A stretch of 64,000 nucleotides of DNA from Vibrio parahaemolyticus (GCF_900460535.1 NZ_UHIL01000001.1:1612001-1676000), one strand, 5' to 3'; numbered from the stretch's first letter, positions 47,101 to 56,871 are shown. Numbers and translations: made by a program. Notes: generated by a model not told the origin, from the letters alone.

Positions 47101-48890
47101 CAGGTGCATTTAATCAAATCTTCCCGATACAAACTATGTTGTTTGAACACCCAAATGAAACGATGTTTGATAACTTTACCGAGTCATTCAACCCGCAGGG
47201 AAGTGAGTTAAAGAAAGATGAAATCGGCTATTGTCGAATACTTGTTCAGTCAGCTCGTTATACTGAAAGTGATGAACCAGAATGGATGTCATATGATAGT
47301 TGGATTCAGCAATCTAGCAACAGTCGCCTGGGTCCATACGATAAAGTGAAAGTGCAGTTGGTACTTAAAAAAGAACACAAGTATGCGAAGCCAGTTACTA
47401 TTGGCTACGATCGCGTCGACGGGCTCGAAAATATTAAAGGTCCAGCTTTCAGTGACTGGATGCTGCCAATGAAAGTTAGTGACTTCAAAGCAGATCCTGA
47501 TGGGCGAATAAGTGCTTTTTACAAGCAACAGGGGATTGATGACGGCGCTACGTTGATTGCTATTGAGCATATCCCATCATTCCGCTTTGGTGATGTGATG
47601 ATCGACGGTATGAAACCTATGACCTCTAAAGCAAAGCTAATGTTCTCTGATGCAATGTTCAGTATGGCAGTTTCCGGAGCAGCGATATCGGGTCAGCCAA
47701 GTGACTATTTTGCAGAAGCGGATTCCTTTAAACGCTATGTAAAAGGCGGAGGCTTCCAAAATATGCGTTACTGCTTGGGAATTAGAACGAATCAAGGGCA
47801 ACATAGTTTTTATTTACCACAAGAGTACAGTCTGGGGCAGAAGTTTGATGATGCTGAAGATGAGTTGCAAATTGGCGCTTTAAGTACGGAAACTAGACTG
47901 GTTTTACTTGATACCTATTTGGGAGAGCAGCAACTGCGTCTACGTGAACAGGACCTTATGGTAGAGAGCTTTACCTTAATGGCAAGTGAGGGAGACAAAA
48001 ATACCATCCCTATACTTCATGGCATTAAACAGCAAGTGGTGGCTATAGACACCAAAGCGTCTGGTTTGAACTTTTTCAGTGAAAGAAAATGGTACCAATC
48101 GGCTGATAATATCTGGCGTGATGGTTTCTCATGGGGAAACAAAAAGAAAGACGATCCTGCCAGTATTTATGTGCTGATTTCGGGTGAAAGTCATGAAAAA
48201 GCACTTTATGAACGTTTGGGTATGCCGTGGGAAGCAGTGAATATGTGTATTCAACTGGCGCTCGACGGAAATGATGGCAAGCCAGTTAAAGGTCCTCTTT
48301 ACTTCACCGATATGTATCATATTGGTGAGTTTGCCCATAAAAACGAAGAATGGATGTTTACTGAATCTATTTCAGAAAACCATCGAGAACAAGTTGATGC
48401 CATGAGTGAGTTTATAGGTGAAGCGGTAAGCAGTCTCACTAAAGAGAATGATCTATCTAAGAGCAAAAACTATACGATGTACTGCATGAGGTTTAACTTG
48501 GAATATGTCGCACCAACGGGAGTTAGGTTAAAAGGCCTAAGACCGTTTGGTGGTGTAATTGGTGGTAAAGCGAACTTGGAGCTTTCGGTTGCTCATCTAA
48601 AACAAGTCGGATTAAATGGAGTTGATGACTATGATATTGGTCGTGATGCTGTAATTTCTATTCCTTCTTTAAATGCGGATAGTGCTTTGGCAGGTAATTT
48701 CTTTAGTGATATGCCTTGGCTAATTGAGAAAGAGTCGACAGAGGAAGGCGTAGACAAGTCTGCGGCTGAAACTTGGAAGCAGTATAACGAATCTCAACGC
48801 AAGAAATGGCTGAAAGATTGGATTGAGAAACAACCTGCGGTAACTCAAGCACCCAAGCCCTTGGAAAAGTCACTTGATAACCCTTCCTAG
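44148..48890 (+). CDS. large T6SS-associated protein with central OmpA-type peptidoglycan-binding domain
   Basis: 1,580 residues, GTG start overlapping the lipoprotein stop (GTGA). No signal peptide is seen. The N-terminal 600 residues have an unknown fold. An OmpA_C-like domain follows at about 600-725 (IKIEFAFNSREKELKDHASI, VEIEGHACQVGTEKANMQVS, RRVVIRIYL) with the NxxLSxxRA-type motif modified to NMQVSAERA. The remaining 850 residues include a hydrophobic helical stretch (about 760-800) and beta-rich blocks. A protein of this kind sits at the same place in V. parahaemolyticus T6SS1. It could be a secreted cargo or a structural factor anchoring to peptidoglycan; the sequence does not decide. 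Confidence 0.7.
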   Translation: MSTHDTCNAIPLCANYYLFGAYFPATQEGRKNVYPTWHEEPSLLTNKDVTNLRPLAKVPMLNVTDGDSPKLWATDHKFKLCSLGNGKPDQYGAFEVLTPEHTIHALGRDLPKEGEQTFTFRFPPLPLIASLSELNPKELATKVAELSSQLENSEAKLTLTEISIEQLAKPYEPAANGGLSEEQAEYNKWYEDVSESGETLKGFVLPVVASCAVVFSDQGYESATVTLQKFDSTKEGGEYKTIGSSVQAALPEDEHSEENAKQYPCAMFHVDPADFKEGLYSIRVEFIPSQMKSGVPQFIKDAHIQQFSEGLDTVYTYELREQITFSSSTPLGKFAIVSGDMISLEESLIYQYPQYFGNMKHYLHGNVQGATANTPASRSIALLKNIRDVSAQLGAGLLSGSLQDTLDRDGRQAVFNNVSKLYWDAVKSEMPPAMKAAGELYYGIYSTKEALDKLQELHTPAIAGIGWKALFHDKVFNTNEARASALALSLESSLGNRRVVAGRVAEAWLSGGKTVGFNGFGTGLTALSLYKKAKQLVNQNKKVDKAEQGTEEVTKDYLAQIPVWKTANHIQEEKLEQALKDARDQSGNQIDAILVNSSRGAGIKIEFAFNSREKELKDHASIFKQLAASLANVLEDEPNLRVEIEGHACQVGTEKANMQVSAERAEYAKKLLMKEFPVFEGRVSVAAFGESKPVYVPKQGEKVDRNNPNLRQNRRVVIRIYLQSLNVFFHPSRYGSHAMERSRLALEAEMVAQDKAEVALRMAIFDSVVDVASYIPAIAPAARGFMLAIEGSKTAISAVKVIDSLMLDSFLEELKQSHEVVSELERLAKIHIELLNDLRRSKVDVGIECRSYQELITHLESEEVRKEVLKRYQLRALAINGLVLLLADLGAQTKRISNISFRFLVERYKVKEYIENYILSDDWSVHTIKGNTLAANWKNRCDNEYYTELSTMMPQGAQHWPAPITTKSNVSHLSITDNRDSFKASGAFNQIFPIQTMLFEHPNETMFDNFTESFNPQGSELKKDEIGYCRILVQSARYTESDEPEWMSYDSWIQQSSNSRLGPYDKVKVQLVLKKEHKYAKPVTIGYDRVDGLENIKGPAFSDWMLPMKVSDFKADPDGRISAFYKQQGIDDGATLIAIEHIPSFRFGDVMIDGMKPMTSKAKLMFSDAMFSMAVSGAAISGQPSDYFAEADSFKRYVKGGGFQNMRYCLGIRTNQGQHSFYLPQEYSLGQKFDDAEDELQIGALSTETRLVLLDTYLGEQQLRLREQDLMVESFTLMASEGDKNTIPILHGIKQQVVAIDTKASGLNFFSERKWYQSADNIWRDGFSWGNKKKDDPASIYVLISGESHEKALYERLGMPWEAVNMCIQLALDGNDGKPVKGPLYFTDMYHIGEFAHKNEEWMFTESISENHREQVDAMSEFIGEAVSSLTKENDLSKSKNYTMYCMRFNLEYVAPTGVRLKGLRPFGGVIGGKANLELSVAHLKQVGLNGVDDYDIGRDAVISIPSLNADSALAGNFFSDMPWLIEKESTEEGVDKSAAETWKQYNESQRKKWLKDWIEKQPAVTQAPKPLEKSLDNPS

Positions 48891-48898
48891 ATGCAAAG

Positions 48899-48922
48899 AA
48901 AAACCGCCTTCGGGCGGTTTTT
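48899..48922. terminator. bidirectional terminator between convergent T6SS operons
   Basis: AAAAACCGCC/GGCGGTTTTT with a TTCG tetraloop. A on one side and T on the other allow use from both strands (48890 + gene and 48972 - gene). Confidence 0.9.
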
Positions 48923-48971
48923 CTTTTCTTATGACTTCATACTGAATTTAGAATTTTCTTTTTAAGCCCCA

Positions 48972-50603
48972 TCAACCTGCCGCAGAAATGTCGTATTTCT
49001 TCATCTTATGGTTGAGAGTGCTCATTGGCAGCGCCAATTGCTCAGCGGCCTTCTTGGTGTGCCAATTACACGCATTTAAGCAATCGATGATCACTGTACG
49101 CTCGTATTGGCTGACAACATCCTTAAGGCTCTTTGAGGCGTCTTCTAAATCCGCTTGTGCTGGCTGCTCGTAAGCAGGTTGTTCTGGAGTAGGTGAGGCT
49201 GCTTTCACTTCGACAGTTGGTACATCTTCTGGGATTTGTTCGCCAAACTCAATGTGAGTAATGGTTTCAAAATCGGACAGTAGCACCGAGCGCTCGATGA
49301 TGTTCTTAAGCTCACGCACGTTCCCTGGGTATTGGTAGGCAAGCAGCTGTTTACGTACATTGGCACTTAACCCTGGCGCTTGCGGCAAACCTAGCGTGTT
49401 GGTTGTGTGTTGCACGAAATGTTCAGCAAGGGGAATAATGTCCGACTTACGGGCTCTCAGGGGCGGCAATGTAATAGGGAAGACATTTAAGCGATAGAAC
49501 AAGTCGGCACGGAATCCGCCATCTTTGATTTGCTGCATAAGATTACAGTGGGTTGCAGCGATAACGCGAACGTCGACTTCAATCTCTTTGCTGGTACCGA
49601 TAGGGCGAACTTTACGCTCTTGCAGTACACGCAGTAACTTCGCTTGTAGTAGCATTGGCATATCGCCAATTTCATCTAGGAAAAGCGTGCCGCCGTTGGC
49701 TGCTTCAAACAAACCGACTTTGTCTTTGTCCGCGCCCGTGAATGAACCTTTCTTATGCCCAAACAGTTCAGACTCTAACAACTGTTCGGGAATTGCCGCA
49801 CAGTTTTGTACGATCAAAGGCTGTTCTGAACGGTTGGAGTTTTCGTGAATGTATTTCGCGATCACCTCTTTACCAGCGCCCGTTTCACCACGCAACAGAA
49901 CGTCTACAGGAAGAGATAGCACCTTATCAAGACGATTCAAGACATTGAGCATTTCTTCGCTCTCTGCAATAGGACCTTGATAGGCTTTCTGAGTACGTTT
50001 TTTGAGCTGAGTGTTCTCGCGCACTAGGGCTTGATTATCGGCACTGAGGCTTTTAATCACTTGCCCATATTGCTCTAACCAAACGGCTTGGCGAATATTA
50101 CTCGCAGCCATACGACAAAACTCAGTCAAGGCTGCCTCGTTATCGATGACGTTCAAATCGAGTAAGACTAACAGCCCAATGGTTTTGCTTTCGCTATCAA
50201 TCAAAGGCCAAGCCAGTAAGTTCTCGCTTTTTAGTCCCAATGTCTGCTCTGTTTGATAAATGCTTTCGCAGTCGTAGCCGTTGTATTTGTATAGCTCGTT
50301 AATCAAAACCACTTCACCATTACGAATGGCAAAGTTAAATGGGTCGTTCTCACTAGCGGAATCAATCTGCAATGCCTCCCAAGGGTGGGAAACAATCGTT
50401 TTATCGTTATGGTGAGCGGTACTTGGAATCAACGCCTGTCCTGTCTGGTCCAAAACATAAATGATGCCGTGCTTTGCTAAGGTCATTTGTCTCGCAGCGG
50501 TCAACACGGCATCCAATGTTTGGGTAAGCTGGCTGCGATCAGCCAAAGATTGGCTGATCGCAAGTAGGGCGTTGCTAAGTTCGCTATGGTTAGCTGAACG
50601 CAT
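48972..50603 (-). CDS. vasH: sigma-54-dependent activator of the T6SS (VasH-like)
   Basis: 543 residues. A GAF-like N-terminal sensor (about 15-165) and coiled linker precede the AAA+ domain (about 205-440). Walker A is GETGAGKEVIAKYIH, the sigma-54 contact loop is GSFTGA (variant of GAFTGA), Walker B is GGTLFLDEIGDM, and the arginine-finger region is present. A Fis-type helix-turn-helix ends the protein (KAAEQLALPMSTLNHKMKKY). It overlaps clpV by 14 nt on the same strand. By family it activates sigma-54 RNA polymerase at T6SS promoters; the likely local target is the sigma-54 site before hcp. Confidence 0.9.
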   Translation of the reverse strand: MRSANHSELSNALLAISQSLADRSQLTQTLDAVLTAARQMTLAKHGIIYVLDQTGQALIPSTAHHNDKTIVSHPWEALQIDSASENDPFNFAIRNGEVVLINELYKYNGYDCESIYQTEQTLGLKSENLLAWPLIDSESKTIGLLVLLDLNVIDNEAALTEFCRMAASNIRQAVWLEQYGQVIKSLSADNQALVRENTQLKKRTQKAYQGPIAESEEMLNVLNRLDKVLSLPVDVLLRGETGAGKEVIAKYIHENSNRSEQPLIVQNCAAIPEQLLESELFGHKKGSFTGADKDKVGLFEAANGGTLFLDEIGDMPMLLQAKLLRVLQERKVRPIGTSKEIEVDVRVIAATHCNLMQQIKDGGFRADLFYRLNVFPITLPPLRARKSDIIPLAEHFVQHTTNTLGLPQAPGLSANVRKQLLAYQYPGNVRELKNIIERSVLLSDFETITHIEFGEQIPEDVPTVEVKAASPTPEQPAYEQPAQADLEDASKSLKDVVSQYERTVIIDCLNACNWHTKKAAEQLALPMSTLNHKMKKYDISAAG

Positions 50604-53268
50604 AGGTCAGTGTTCCTTGCTCATCGACAGAAACTGTGATTTGCGTATGTGAATCATCCTTGTCATGCACCAATAGCTGTGTCGATAGCTGAGGCAGTAA
50701 CTGACGGTTGATGACCGCGTCAATGTTACGTGCGCCTGTTTCAGCAAGGCGACAGTTACCTAGTACGAACTCGACCAAGCTTTCTTCGTAGTTCAGAGAC
50801 AACTTGTGATGGTTATGTAGGCGCTGAGAAACTTTGTTTAGTTTGTGGTGGATAATTTCTGTCATTGCTTCGTCAGACAGAGGCACAAACGGAAGTACGG
50901 ACATACGTGCCAACAGCGCCGGCTTGAAGTGTTGGTTCAAAGTAGGGCGGATGGCTTCTGCGATGATGTTCGCATCAATGTCTTTAGACTGGTGAACCAG
51001 AGATTCAATTTCGTGCGTCGCAAGGTTGCTGGTCATGATGATCAGCGTGTTCTTGAAGTCAATAGTACGACCTTCACCGTCGTTCAGCGTACCTTTGTCG
51101 AACACTTGGTAGAACAGGTTCAACACTTCTGGATCGGCTTTTTCTACTTCATCGAGAAGTACAACAGAATATGGACGCTGACGTACCGCCTCTGTCAGCA
51201 TGCCGCCTTCACCGTAACCTACGTAACCCGGAGGCGAACCGATTAGGCGAGATACCGTGTGCTTCTCTTGGAACTCAGACATGTTAATGGTCGTCATAAA
51301 GCGCTCACCACCAAACATTTGATCAGCGATCGCACGAGCAGTTTCGGTTTTACCCACGCCACTAGGACCAACTAGCAGGAATACGCCTGTCGGTGCGTCT
51401 GGATTACCCAAGCCAGCTTTTGCGGTTTGAATGCCTTCAGACAGTGCATCGATAGCGTATTCTTGGCCTTTGATGCTTTGTGTTAGGCTTTCTTTCAGTT
51501 TTAGCATGGTTTCTGCTTCGTCTTGAAGCATCTTACCCATTGGAATGCCAGTCCAGTCTGAGATAACGTGGCTGACTTCATCTGGCCCAACTTCAAAGTG
51601 AACTAATGGGTTGCCATTGCGGATTGCGTCTAACTGTTCTTGGCATGCTGAAATCGCAATGCGGACCGCTTCTTCATCCATTTCTGTATATGGAGAAACG
51701 TCTTGTTCTGAATCTTCGTCTACAACAAGCTCTTCTTCATTTACTTTGCCAAAGACCAGTTCATGTAAGCGAGAGCGTAGAGCAATCATCTCTTGGATCT
51801 GCTCTTTTTCTTTGTGCCATTGCACTTCTTGTTCTGCTAGCTCTTCTTTTGTCGTTTCCATTGCCAATTTTAGGTCTGGAATGTTAGCAAGGCTGTGCTT
51901 GTCGCCAGTTTGCTGTAGAGCATCACGCTCAAGCGCTTCAAGCTCGCGCTGTTGAGCTGCAAGTTCTTGCTGAAGAGTCTCAACAGAAGCAGGAATGGCA
52001 TTAAGGCTGATGTTCACTCGTGCACATGCCGTATCTAGTACATCGATAGCTTTGTCTGGCAGTTGGCGACCAGAGATGTATCGAGCAGAAAGCGCTGCCG
52101 CTGCGGTGATAGCGTCGTCACGTACGTAAACATTGTGAGATTTCTCGTACGCCGGGCGCAGACCACGAATGATCAATGCTGCTTGCTCAGGAGACGGTTC
52201 GTCGAGTTTCACCAGTTGGAAACGACGCGCAAGAGCTGGATCTTTCTCAAAGTACTTTTTGTATTCCGACCATGTTGTTGCTGCGATTGTCTTTACTTCA
52301 CCACGTGCTAGGGCAGGTTTTAATAAGTTAGCAGCATCGCTACCGCCCGCTTGGTTGCCGCCGCCAACAAGGGTGTGCGCTTCATCGATGAACAAGATGA
52401 TCGGTGTTGGCGAGTTTTTCACTTCATCCAATACTGCATTTAGGCGTTTTTCGAATTCGCCTTTTACGCTTGCGCCAGCTTGCAGAAGACCCATGTCCAA
52501 GCCGTAAAGCTCAACACCTTTAAGGTTGTCTGGTACGTCACCTTGTACAATCTTAAGTGCCAAGCCTTCTACTACTGCGGTTTTACCAACGCCCGGCTCA
52601 CCAACGGCAATAGGGTTGTTTTTACGGCGACGAGCAAGAATGTCTACAATTTGGCGGATTTCTTGGTCACGGCAGAAAACAGGATCGATTTCGCCTTTGC
52701 GTGCTTTACCAGTGAAGTCTGTCGTGAACTTGCTCAGTGCTGAACCATCTTCGCGTGCTTGAGTTTTCTCTGAAGTTGCGACTTGCGCCTCAATAGAGTG
52801 GCTTGTTAGTTCTGCAAAGTTACGTTTAAGGCTATCAGGGTTTACTGCTTCAAGGATAGACGCGTAACCATGTTGACCATAACGCAGAGGGTTGCTAACA
52901 AGAGTAAGGAGTAGGGCGCCAGAGCGGATTTGTGTTTCGGATAGATCTAAAGAAGAAACCAGCCAACTTTCTTGTAACCATTCGATTAATAAAGCAGAAA
53001 AAACAGGTTTGCTGCCATTTCCTTTGGCGTTGGTATCGAGTGTGGATCGAACCGATTGTCTCAATAAGTTCTCAGAACAATCAAAATGACTTAATAAGAC
53101 GTCAAAATCACTATTTGGCCTTTCTAATAGACTCAGTAAATAATGCTCAATTTGAACTTCGTTTGCTTTTTCCGAGACTGCGAGTGCTGCGGCATCTTCT
53201 AATGCTACTTTAGCTATCGGGTGTAGACGCTGAATTAATGAAGAAAGGTTTATATTTATCATAGCCAT
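50590..53268 (-). CDS. clpV: T6SS sheath-recycling ATPase ClpV (TssH)
   Basis: 892 residues, the usual ClpV length. It has an N-terminal Clp_N domain (about 10-150), a first AAA+ ([15 protein letters not shown]; Walker [10 protein letters not shown]), a middle coiled-coil domain with long Glu/Gln-rich helices (about 400-545), a second AAA+ ([26 protein letters not shown]) and a C-terminal D2-small domain. It hexamerises and dismantles the contracted TssB/TssC sheath in the cytosol. Transcribed leftward with the sigma-54 activator and divergent from hcp. The initial MAM gives a second possible start two codons in. Confidence 0.95.
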   Translation of the reverse strand: MAMININLSSLIQRLHPIAKVALEDAAALAVSEKANEVQIEHYLLSLLERPNSDFDVLLSHFDCSENLLRQSVRSTLDTNAKGNGSKPVFSALLIEWLQESWLVSSLDLSETQIRSGALLLTLVSNPLRYGQHGYASILEAVNPDSLKRNFAELTSHSIEAQVATSEKTQAREDGSALSKFTTDFTGKARKGEIDPVFCRDQEIRQIVDILARRRKNNPIAVGEPGVGKTAVVEGLALKIVQGDVPDNLKGVELYGLDMGLLQAGASVKGEFEKRLNAVLDEVKNSPTPIILFIDEAHTLVGGGNQAGGSDAANLLKPALARGEVKTIAATTWSEYKKYFEKDPALARRFQLVKLDEPSPEQAALIIRGLRPAYEKSHNVYVRDDAITAAAALSARYISGRQLPDKAIDVLDTACARVNISLNAIPASVETLQQELAAQQRELEALERDALQQTGDKHSLANIPDLKLAMETTKEELAEQEVQWHKEKEQIQEMIALRSRLHELVFGKVNEEELVVDEDSEQDVSPYTEMDEEAVRIAISACQEQLDAIRNGNPLVHFEVGPDEVSHVISDWTGIPMGKMLQDEAETMLKLKESLTQSIKGQEYAIDALSEGIQTAKAGLGNPDAPTGVFLLVGPSGVGKTETARAIADQMFGGERFMTTINMSEFQEKHTVSRLIGSPPGYVGYGEGGMLTEAVRQRPYSVVLLDEVEKADPEVLNLFYQVFDKGTLNDGEGRTIDFKNTLIIMTSNLATHEIESLVHQSKDIDANIIAEAIRPTLNQHFKPALLARMSVLPFVPLSDEAMTEIIHHKLNKVSQRLHNHHKLSLNYEESLVEFVLGNCRLAETGARNIDAVINRQLLPQLSTQLLVHDKDDSHTQITVSVDEQGTLTYAFS

Positions 53269-53299
53269 TTTATTCTTTAGAGGAAAAGAGGTGAGAGCT

Positions 53300-53305
53300 A
53301 TTATA
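53300..53305 (-). promoter_or_regulatory. possible -10 box for clpV
   Basis: TATAAT read on the minus strand, 32 nt upstream of the clpV ATG; no good -35 at standard spacing. Confidence 0.3.
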
Positions 53306-53628
53306 CTAAAAGTGGTTACGCCATTTTTTTATCAAGATATTTTAACTATCGTTTTCTGGTGATTTGAATGGCTATGTTAGTGGGAATATTTATTACAAGT
53401 AATTATGCTTTGCTATTGTGAATTAATTATTGGTTAATACGACTAAAATGCCAGTGTTATTAACTTTATTTTGTTCTTTATATATGGTCATTTTAACTTT
53501 TTAAAATTGAATCAATTTATTATTATCTGATTCCAATTTATTGGTTTTTTATCCAATAAATTGTAAGAAACAAATTAATCCATAATGGAGTTTTCTTGTA
53601 ACTTGTTGTTTTTACTTTATTTTAAAAG

Positions 53629-53645
53629 TTGGCACGGAGTTTGAT
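53629..53645 (+). promoter_or_regulatory. sigma-54 promoter upstream of hcp
   Basis: TTGGCACGGAGTTTGATT: the -24 element TGGCACG matches consensus exactly; the -12 element has GA in place of GC at the correct 10-bp spacing. It lies about 70 nt before the hcp ATG, in the 448-bp AT-rich hcp/clpV gap that leaves room for upstream activator sites. Confidence 0.75.
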
Positions 53646-53716
53646 TATACCAAGTAGTCGCGGTGATAAGCGATTTGGTGATTTAAACAAAACAGATTTT
53701 AGAAAAGGAAATAGCG

Positions 53717-54235
53717 ATGCCAACTCCAGCATATATGTCTATCAACGGTGAAACTCAAGGTCACATTACTAAAGATACATACTCTGCAGATTCAGTAGGT
53801 AACACATGGCAAGAAGCTCACGTTGATGAGTTCCTAGTACAAGAACTTGATCACGTGCTAACTGTTCCACGTGATCCACAAAGTGGTCAACCTACTGGTC
53901 AACGTGTACACCGTCCACTTGTTGTGACTAAAGTTCAAGACCGTTCTTCTCCACTACTATTTAACGCACTAGTGTCTGGTGAAAAACTTCCTGAGTGTTT
54001 GATTCGTTTCTACCGTACTTCAGTTCAAGGCAAGCAAGAGCACTACTACTCAATCAAGCTGATTGATGCGCTATTGGTAGATATCCAAACTCGTATGAAC
54101 CACTGTCAAGATGCAGCAACAGCTGATCGCGTTACAGAAGAAGTTCTTAAGTTTACTTACCGTGCAATCGAAGTAACTCACGAAAACTGTGGTACAGCTG
54201 GTAACGACGACTGGCGTGCTCCACGCGAAGCATAA
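53717..54235 (+). CDS. hcp: T6SS tube protein Hcp
   Basis: 172 residues, the standard Hcp length, beginning MPTPAYMSINGETQG like other Hcp1-type proteins, with the conserved VPRDPQSGQPTGQRVHRPLVVTK-like segment (about 52-75) and a beta-barrel body. Hexamers stack to form the secreted inner tube. AAAGGAAATAGCG before the ATG is a strong SD, and the codons look highly expressed. First gene after the sigma-54 promoter, followed by a palindrome and vgrG. Confidence 0.97.
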   Translation: MPTPAYMSINGETQGHITKDTYSADSVGNTWQEAHVDEFLVQELDHVLTVPRDPQSGQPTGQRVHRPLVVTKVQDRSSPLLFNALVSGEKLPECLIRFYRTSVQGKQEHYYSIKLIDALLVDIQTRMNHCQDAATADRVTEEVLKFTYRAIEVTHENCGTAGNDDWRAPREA

Positions 54236-54257
54236 TTGCTTTTTGCGTAAAGATTCA

Positions 54258-54277
54258 GGGCCAACAATTGTTGGCCC
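54258..54277. promoter_or_regulatory. 20-bp perfect palindrome between hcp and vgrG
   Basis: GGGCCAACAATTGTTGGCCC, 22 nt after hcp and 30 nt before vgrG. Only a weak T run follows (TAATTCGATTATTTG), so it is likelier an mRNA stabiliser or partial terminator than a full stop. Confidence 0.6.
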
Positions 54278-54307
54278 TAATTCGATTATTTGTATCAGGT
54301 AAAAGAT

Positions 54308-56386
54308 ATGGTGAATGACGTAGAATTTAAATTTGAAGTGCCAGGGTGTGGGCACGAGTTTCGAGTAGAAAGCTTTCAAGTAAATGAAGAGCTTTCGAAA
54401 CCTTTTCACATCAGTCTCTCATTACTTTCACTTGATCCAGATATCTCTTTTGATTCGTTAATACGAAAAGCAGGTACACTGACTCTTTATGGACAAGGCT
54501 TAAGCGCGGCACGCATATTCAATGGTGTGGTGAACGAAGTTCGTTATTTGGGTACAGGCCGTCGCTTCTCTCGCTATCAGTTAGTTTTGGTTCCGCAGGC
54601 TTGGTTCTTATCACAACGCCAAGACTGTCGTATTTTCCAACAAAAATCAGCGAAAGATATAATTACAGAGGTGCTTGATGATGGTTCAGTGACCGACTAT
54701 CGTTTTGAATTGTCTGGTATTTATCCACCAAAGGAGTACGCACTGCAATACCGTGAGTCAGACCTACACTTTGTTCAGCGTATGATGGCAGAACACGGTA
54801 TGTGGTACTATTTCGACCACACCGATTCAAACCACACAATGGTCATTGTCGATAGTAACGATGCCATTGCTCCACTGGTTAGCTCTCCTCTCAATGCATC
54901 TTATATTGGGCCGATCGTATATCATGCCGATAGTGGGGGTGTTGCTGACCGTGAGCATATCTCCGATCTCGAGTTAGTTAACCGTGTCAGAACGGGTCAG
55001 GTTACTTACACTGACTACAATTACGAGCAGCCAAAGATCCCGCAAGAGATGACTCATGCAGGTGATCTGGACCAAGATTTAAAGCAGTTTGATTATCCTG
55101 GACGTTATGTTGATCCTGTAATGGGGCAGGTGAGAACCACTGAGTGGATGTTTGAGCACATTGTCGATAATCAGCAAGTAGAAGCGAGCAGTGATGTGAT
55201 GCGTTTGGCGTCTGGTTACAGCTTTAACATCAGTGACCATCCTCGCTCTGAAATCAACCGTGATTACATCATGTTATCCGTCATGCACACAGGGCAAGAC
55301 CCACAAGTGCACGAAGACGAAGCGAGTGGCATGCCAACTACTTACTACAACCAGTTCACGTGTATTCCACGTGATGTTGTATTCAAAGCGCCCAAGTTGG
55401 CGGCTCCAGTAGTGGATGGTCCGCAAACTGCGGTTGTAGTTGGTCCTGCAGGGGAGGAGATCTACACCGATAAACTAGGACGAATTAAGGTTCAGTTCCA
55501 TTGGGATCGCTATGGTAACAACGATGAACATGCAAGTTGCTGGATTCGTGTGAGTCAATCAATGGCTGCTCCAACGTGGGGCGCGGTTTACTTGCCACGT
55601 ATTGGTCATGAAGTCGTAGTCACCTTCCTTGAAGGCGACCCAGATCGCCCATTGGTGACTGGCGCAGTTTATAACGGTCTTCACTTCCCTCCGTACTCGT
55701 TGCCTGAGAATAAAACTCGTACTACGTTCCGTACGCAAACGCACAAAGGCACCGGCTACAACGAACTGAGTTTTGAAGACGAAGCGAACCAAGAAGAAGT
55801 CTACATTCATGCTCAAAAAGACATGTCGACCAAAGTTCTCAACAATCGTTACCGAGATATCGGTCAGGATGAGTTCTTAAAGGTTGCGCGTCATCAGACG
55901 AACGAAGTCCATGGTGATCATAAAGAAACCATTGATGGCCACAAAACAACCCAAGTAAACAGCACTTTTACCGAGACAGTAGAGCAAGACGTTACCGTTA
56001 CATACAACGCCAACGAAACCCAATATGTGAAGAACAATTCTGATTTGGAAATTGGTGATAACCGCACAACAAAGATCGGCAAGAACGATGACTTGGATGT
56101 GGGTGAAAACAGTAACTTAACTGTTGGTGCATCAAAAAGCTCGGACATTGGTGCCGATGATAACCAAACAGTGGGTGGCAACTTAACCGTATCGGTAAAA
56201 GGCAATACATCTTACAAAGCCGATGGCGCGACACAGATCATCAGTGGTGACAAGATTGTACTGAAAACAGGCGGTTCTTCTTTAGTGATGAACAGTGATG
56301 GTTCAATCAAGCTCTCAGGGTCTTCAATCACCATTGAAGGCAGTGATAAAGTCGTCGTGAAAGGTGGTAACGTAGCGATTAACTAA
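54308..56386 (+). CDS. vgrG: T6SS spike protein VgrG
   Basis: 692 residues from the ATG at 54308 (AGGT about 8 nt upstream); a TTG at 54290 would add six. The gp27-like head (about 1-380), gp5 OB-fold (IYTDKLGRIKVQFHWDRYG, PRIGHEVVVTFLEGDPDRPLVTG) and a Thr/Asn/Asp-rich beta-helix needle ending VKGGNVAIN are all present. No C-terminal effector extension exists, so it is a structural VgrG that would carry separate cargo. Its stop overlaps the next gene (TAATG). Confidence 0.95.
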   Translation: MVNDVEFKFEVPGCGHEFRVESFQVNEELSKPFHISLSLLSLDPDISFDSLIRKAGTLTLYGQGLSAARIFNGVVNEVRYLGTGRRFSRYQLVLVPQAWFLSQRQDCRIFQQKSAKDIITEVLDDGSVTDYRFELSGIYPPKEYALQYRESDLHFVQRMMAEHGMWYYFDHTDSNHTMVIVDSNDAIAPLVSSPLNASYIGPIVYHADSGGVADREHISDLELVNRVRTGQVTYTDYNYEQPKIPQEMTHAGDLDQDLKQFDYPGRYVDPVMGQVRTTEWMFEHIVDNQQVEASSDVMRLASGYSFNISDHPRSEINRDYIMLSVMHTGQDPQVHEDEASGMPTTYYNQFTCIPRDVVFKAPKLAAPVVDGPQTAVVVGPAGEEIYTDKLGRIKVQFHWDRYGNNDEHASCWIRVSQSMAAPTWGAVYLPRIGHEVVVTFLEGDPDRPLVTGAVYNGLHFPPYSLPENKTRTTFRTQTHKGTGYNELSFEDEANQEEVYIHAQKDMSTKVLNNRYRDIGQDEFLKVARHQTNEVHGDHKETIDGHKTTQVNSTFTETVEQDVTVTYNANETQYVKNNSDLEIGDNRTTKIGKNDDLDVGENSNLTVGASKSSDIGADDNQTVGGNLTVSVKGNTSYKADGATQIISGDKIVLKTGGSSLVMNSDGSIKLSGSSITIEGSDKVVVKGGNVAIN

Positions 56387-56871
56387 TGATGGAAAAACAA
56401 ACTCTTATTAAAGAAACCATCACGAAACAGCAAGCCGAAACATCGGCTTGCTTTTCGCGTTTTGGAACCATAGTCGCCATTAACGAGTCAACGGGCAGTG
56501 TTCGCGTTGATTTTGATGGCAACCCATTTAACCAACCACTTACCGCAAGGTTAGGGCGTGGCTTTCGCCGCTCTGAATTGCAAATGGCTATCGACAATCG
56601 ATTAAATTGTCGAATCGAATTTTTGAGCGACGACTTAAGCTTGCCCCTTGTGACGGACATTTTTTTCTCCATTCTGGATGACTCTGATGAGTTTGTATTG
56701 CGGGCGAAGAAGATGGTCATTGAGACGGAGCAAGAACTGATCGTCAAAAGTGGTGAGACAGAAACTCGCTACAGCGGGCGTGATGGCCGTATTACAACTA
56801 AAGCGAAGTACGTTACTTCTCAAGCAGAAAAAGCACAAAAAATTCAAGGCGGAACGATCGCAATTAACTGA
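56386..56871 (+). CDS. DUF6484-type VgrG-associated protein
   Basis: 161 residues, starting within the vgrG stop. The N-terminal half has an OB-like pattern (GTIVAINESTGSVRVDFDGN), and the C-terminal third (ELIVKSGETETRYSGRDGRI to GGTIAIN) resembles the VgrG needle, ending in the same IAIN residues. I assign it to the DUF6484 T6SS-associated family with moderate confidence. The position suggests a spike accessory or adaptor. Confidence 0.65.
   Translation: MMEKQTLIKETITKQQAETSACFSRFGTIVAINESTGSVRVDFDGNPFNQPLTARLGRGFRRSELQMAIDNRLNCRIEFLSDDLSLPLVTDIFFSILDDSDEFVLRAKKMVIETEQELIVKSGETETRYSGRDGRITTKAKYVTSQAEKAQKIQGGTIAIN

Noticed and set aside
51606..52762. Several plus-strand frames of 78-114 codons opposite clpV.
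   Set aside because: Ser/Cys/Arg-rich shadow translations opposite a highly conserved AAA+ gene.
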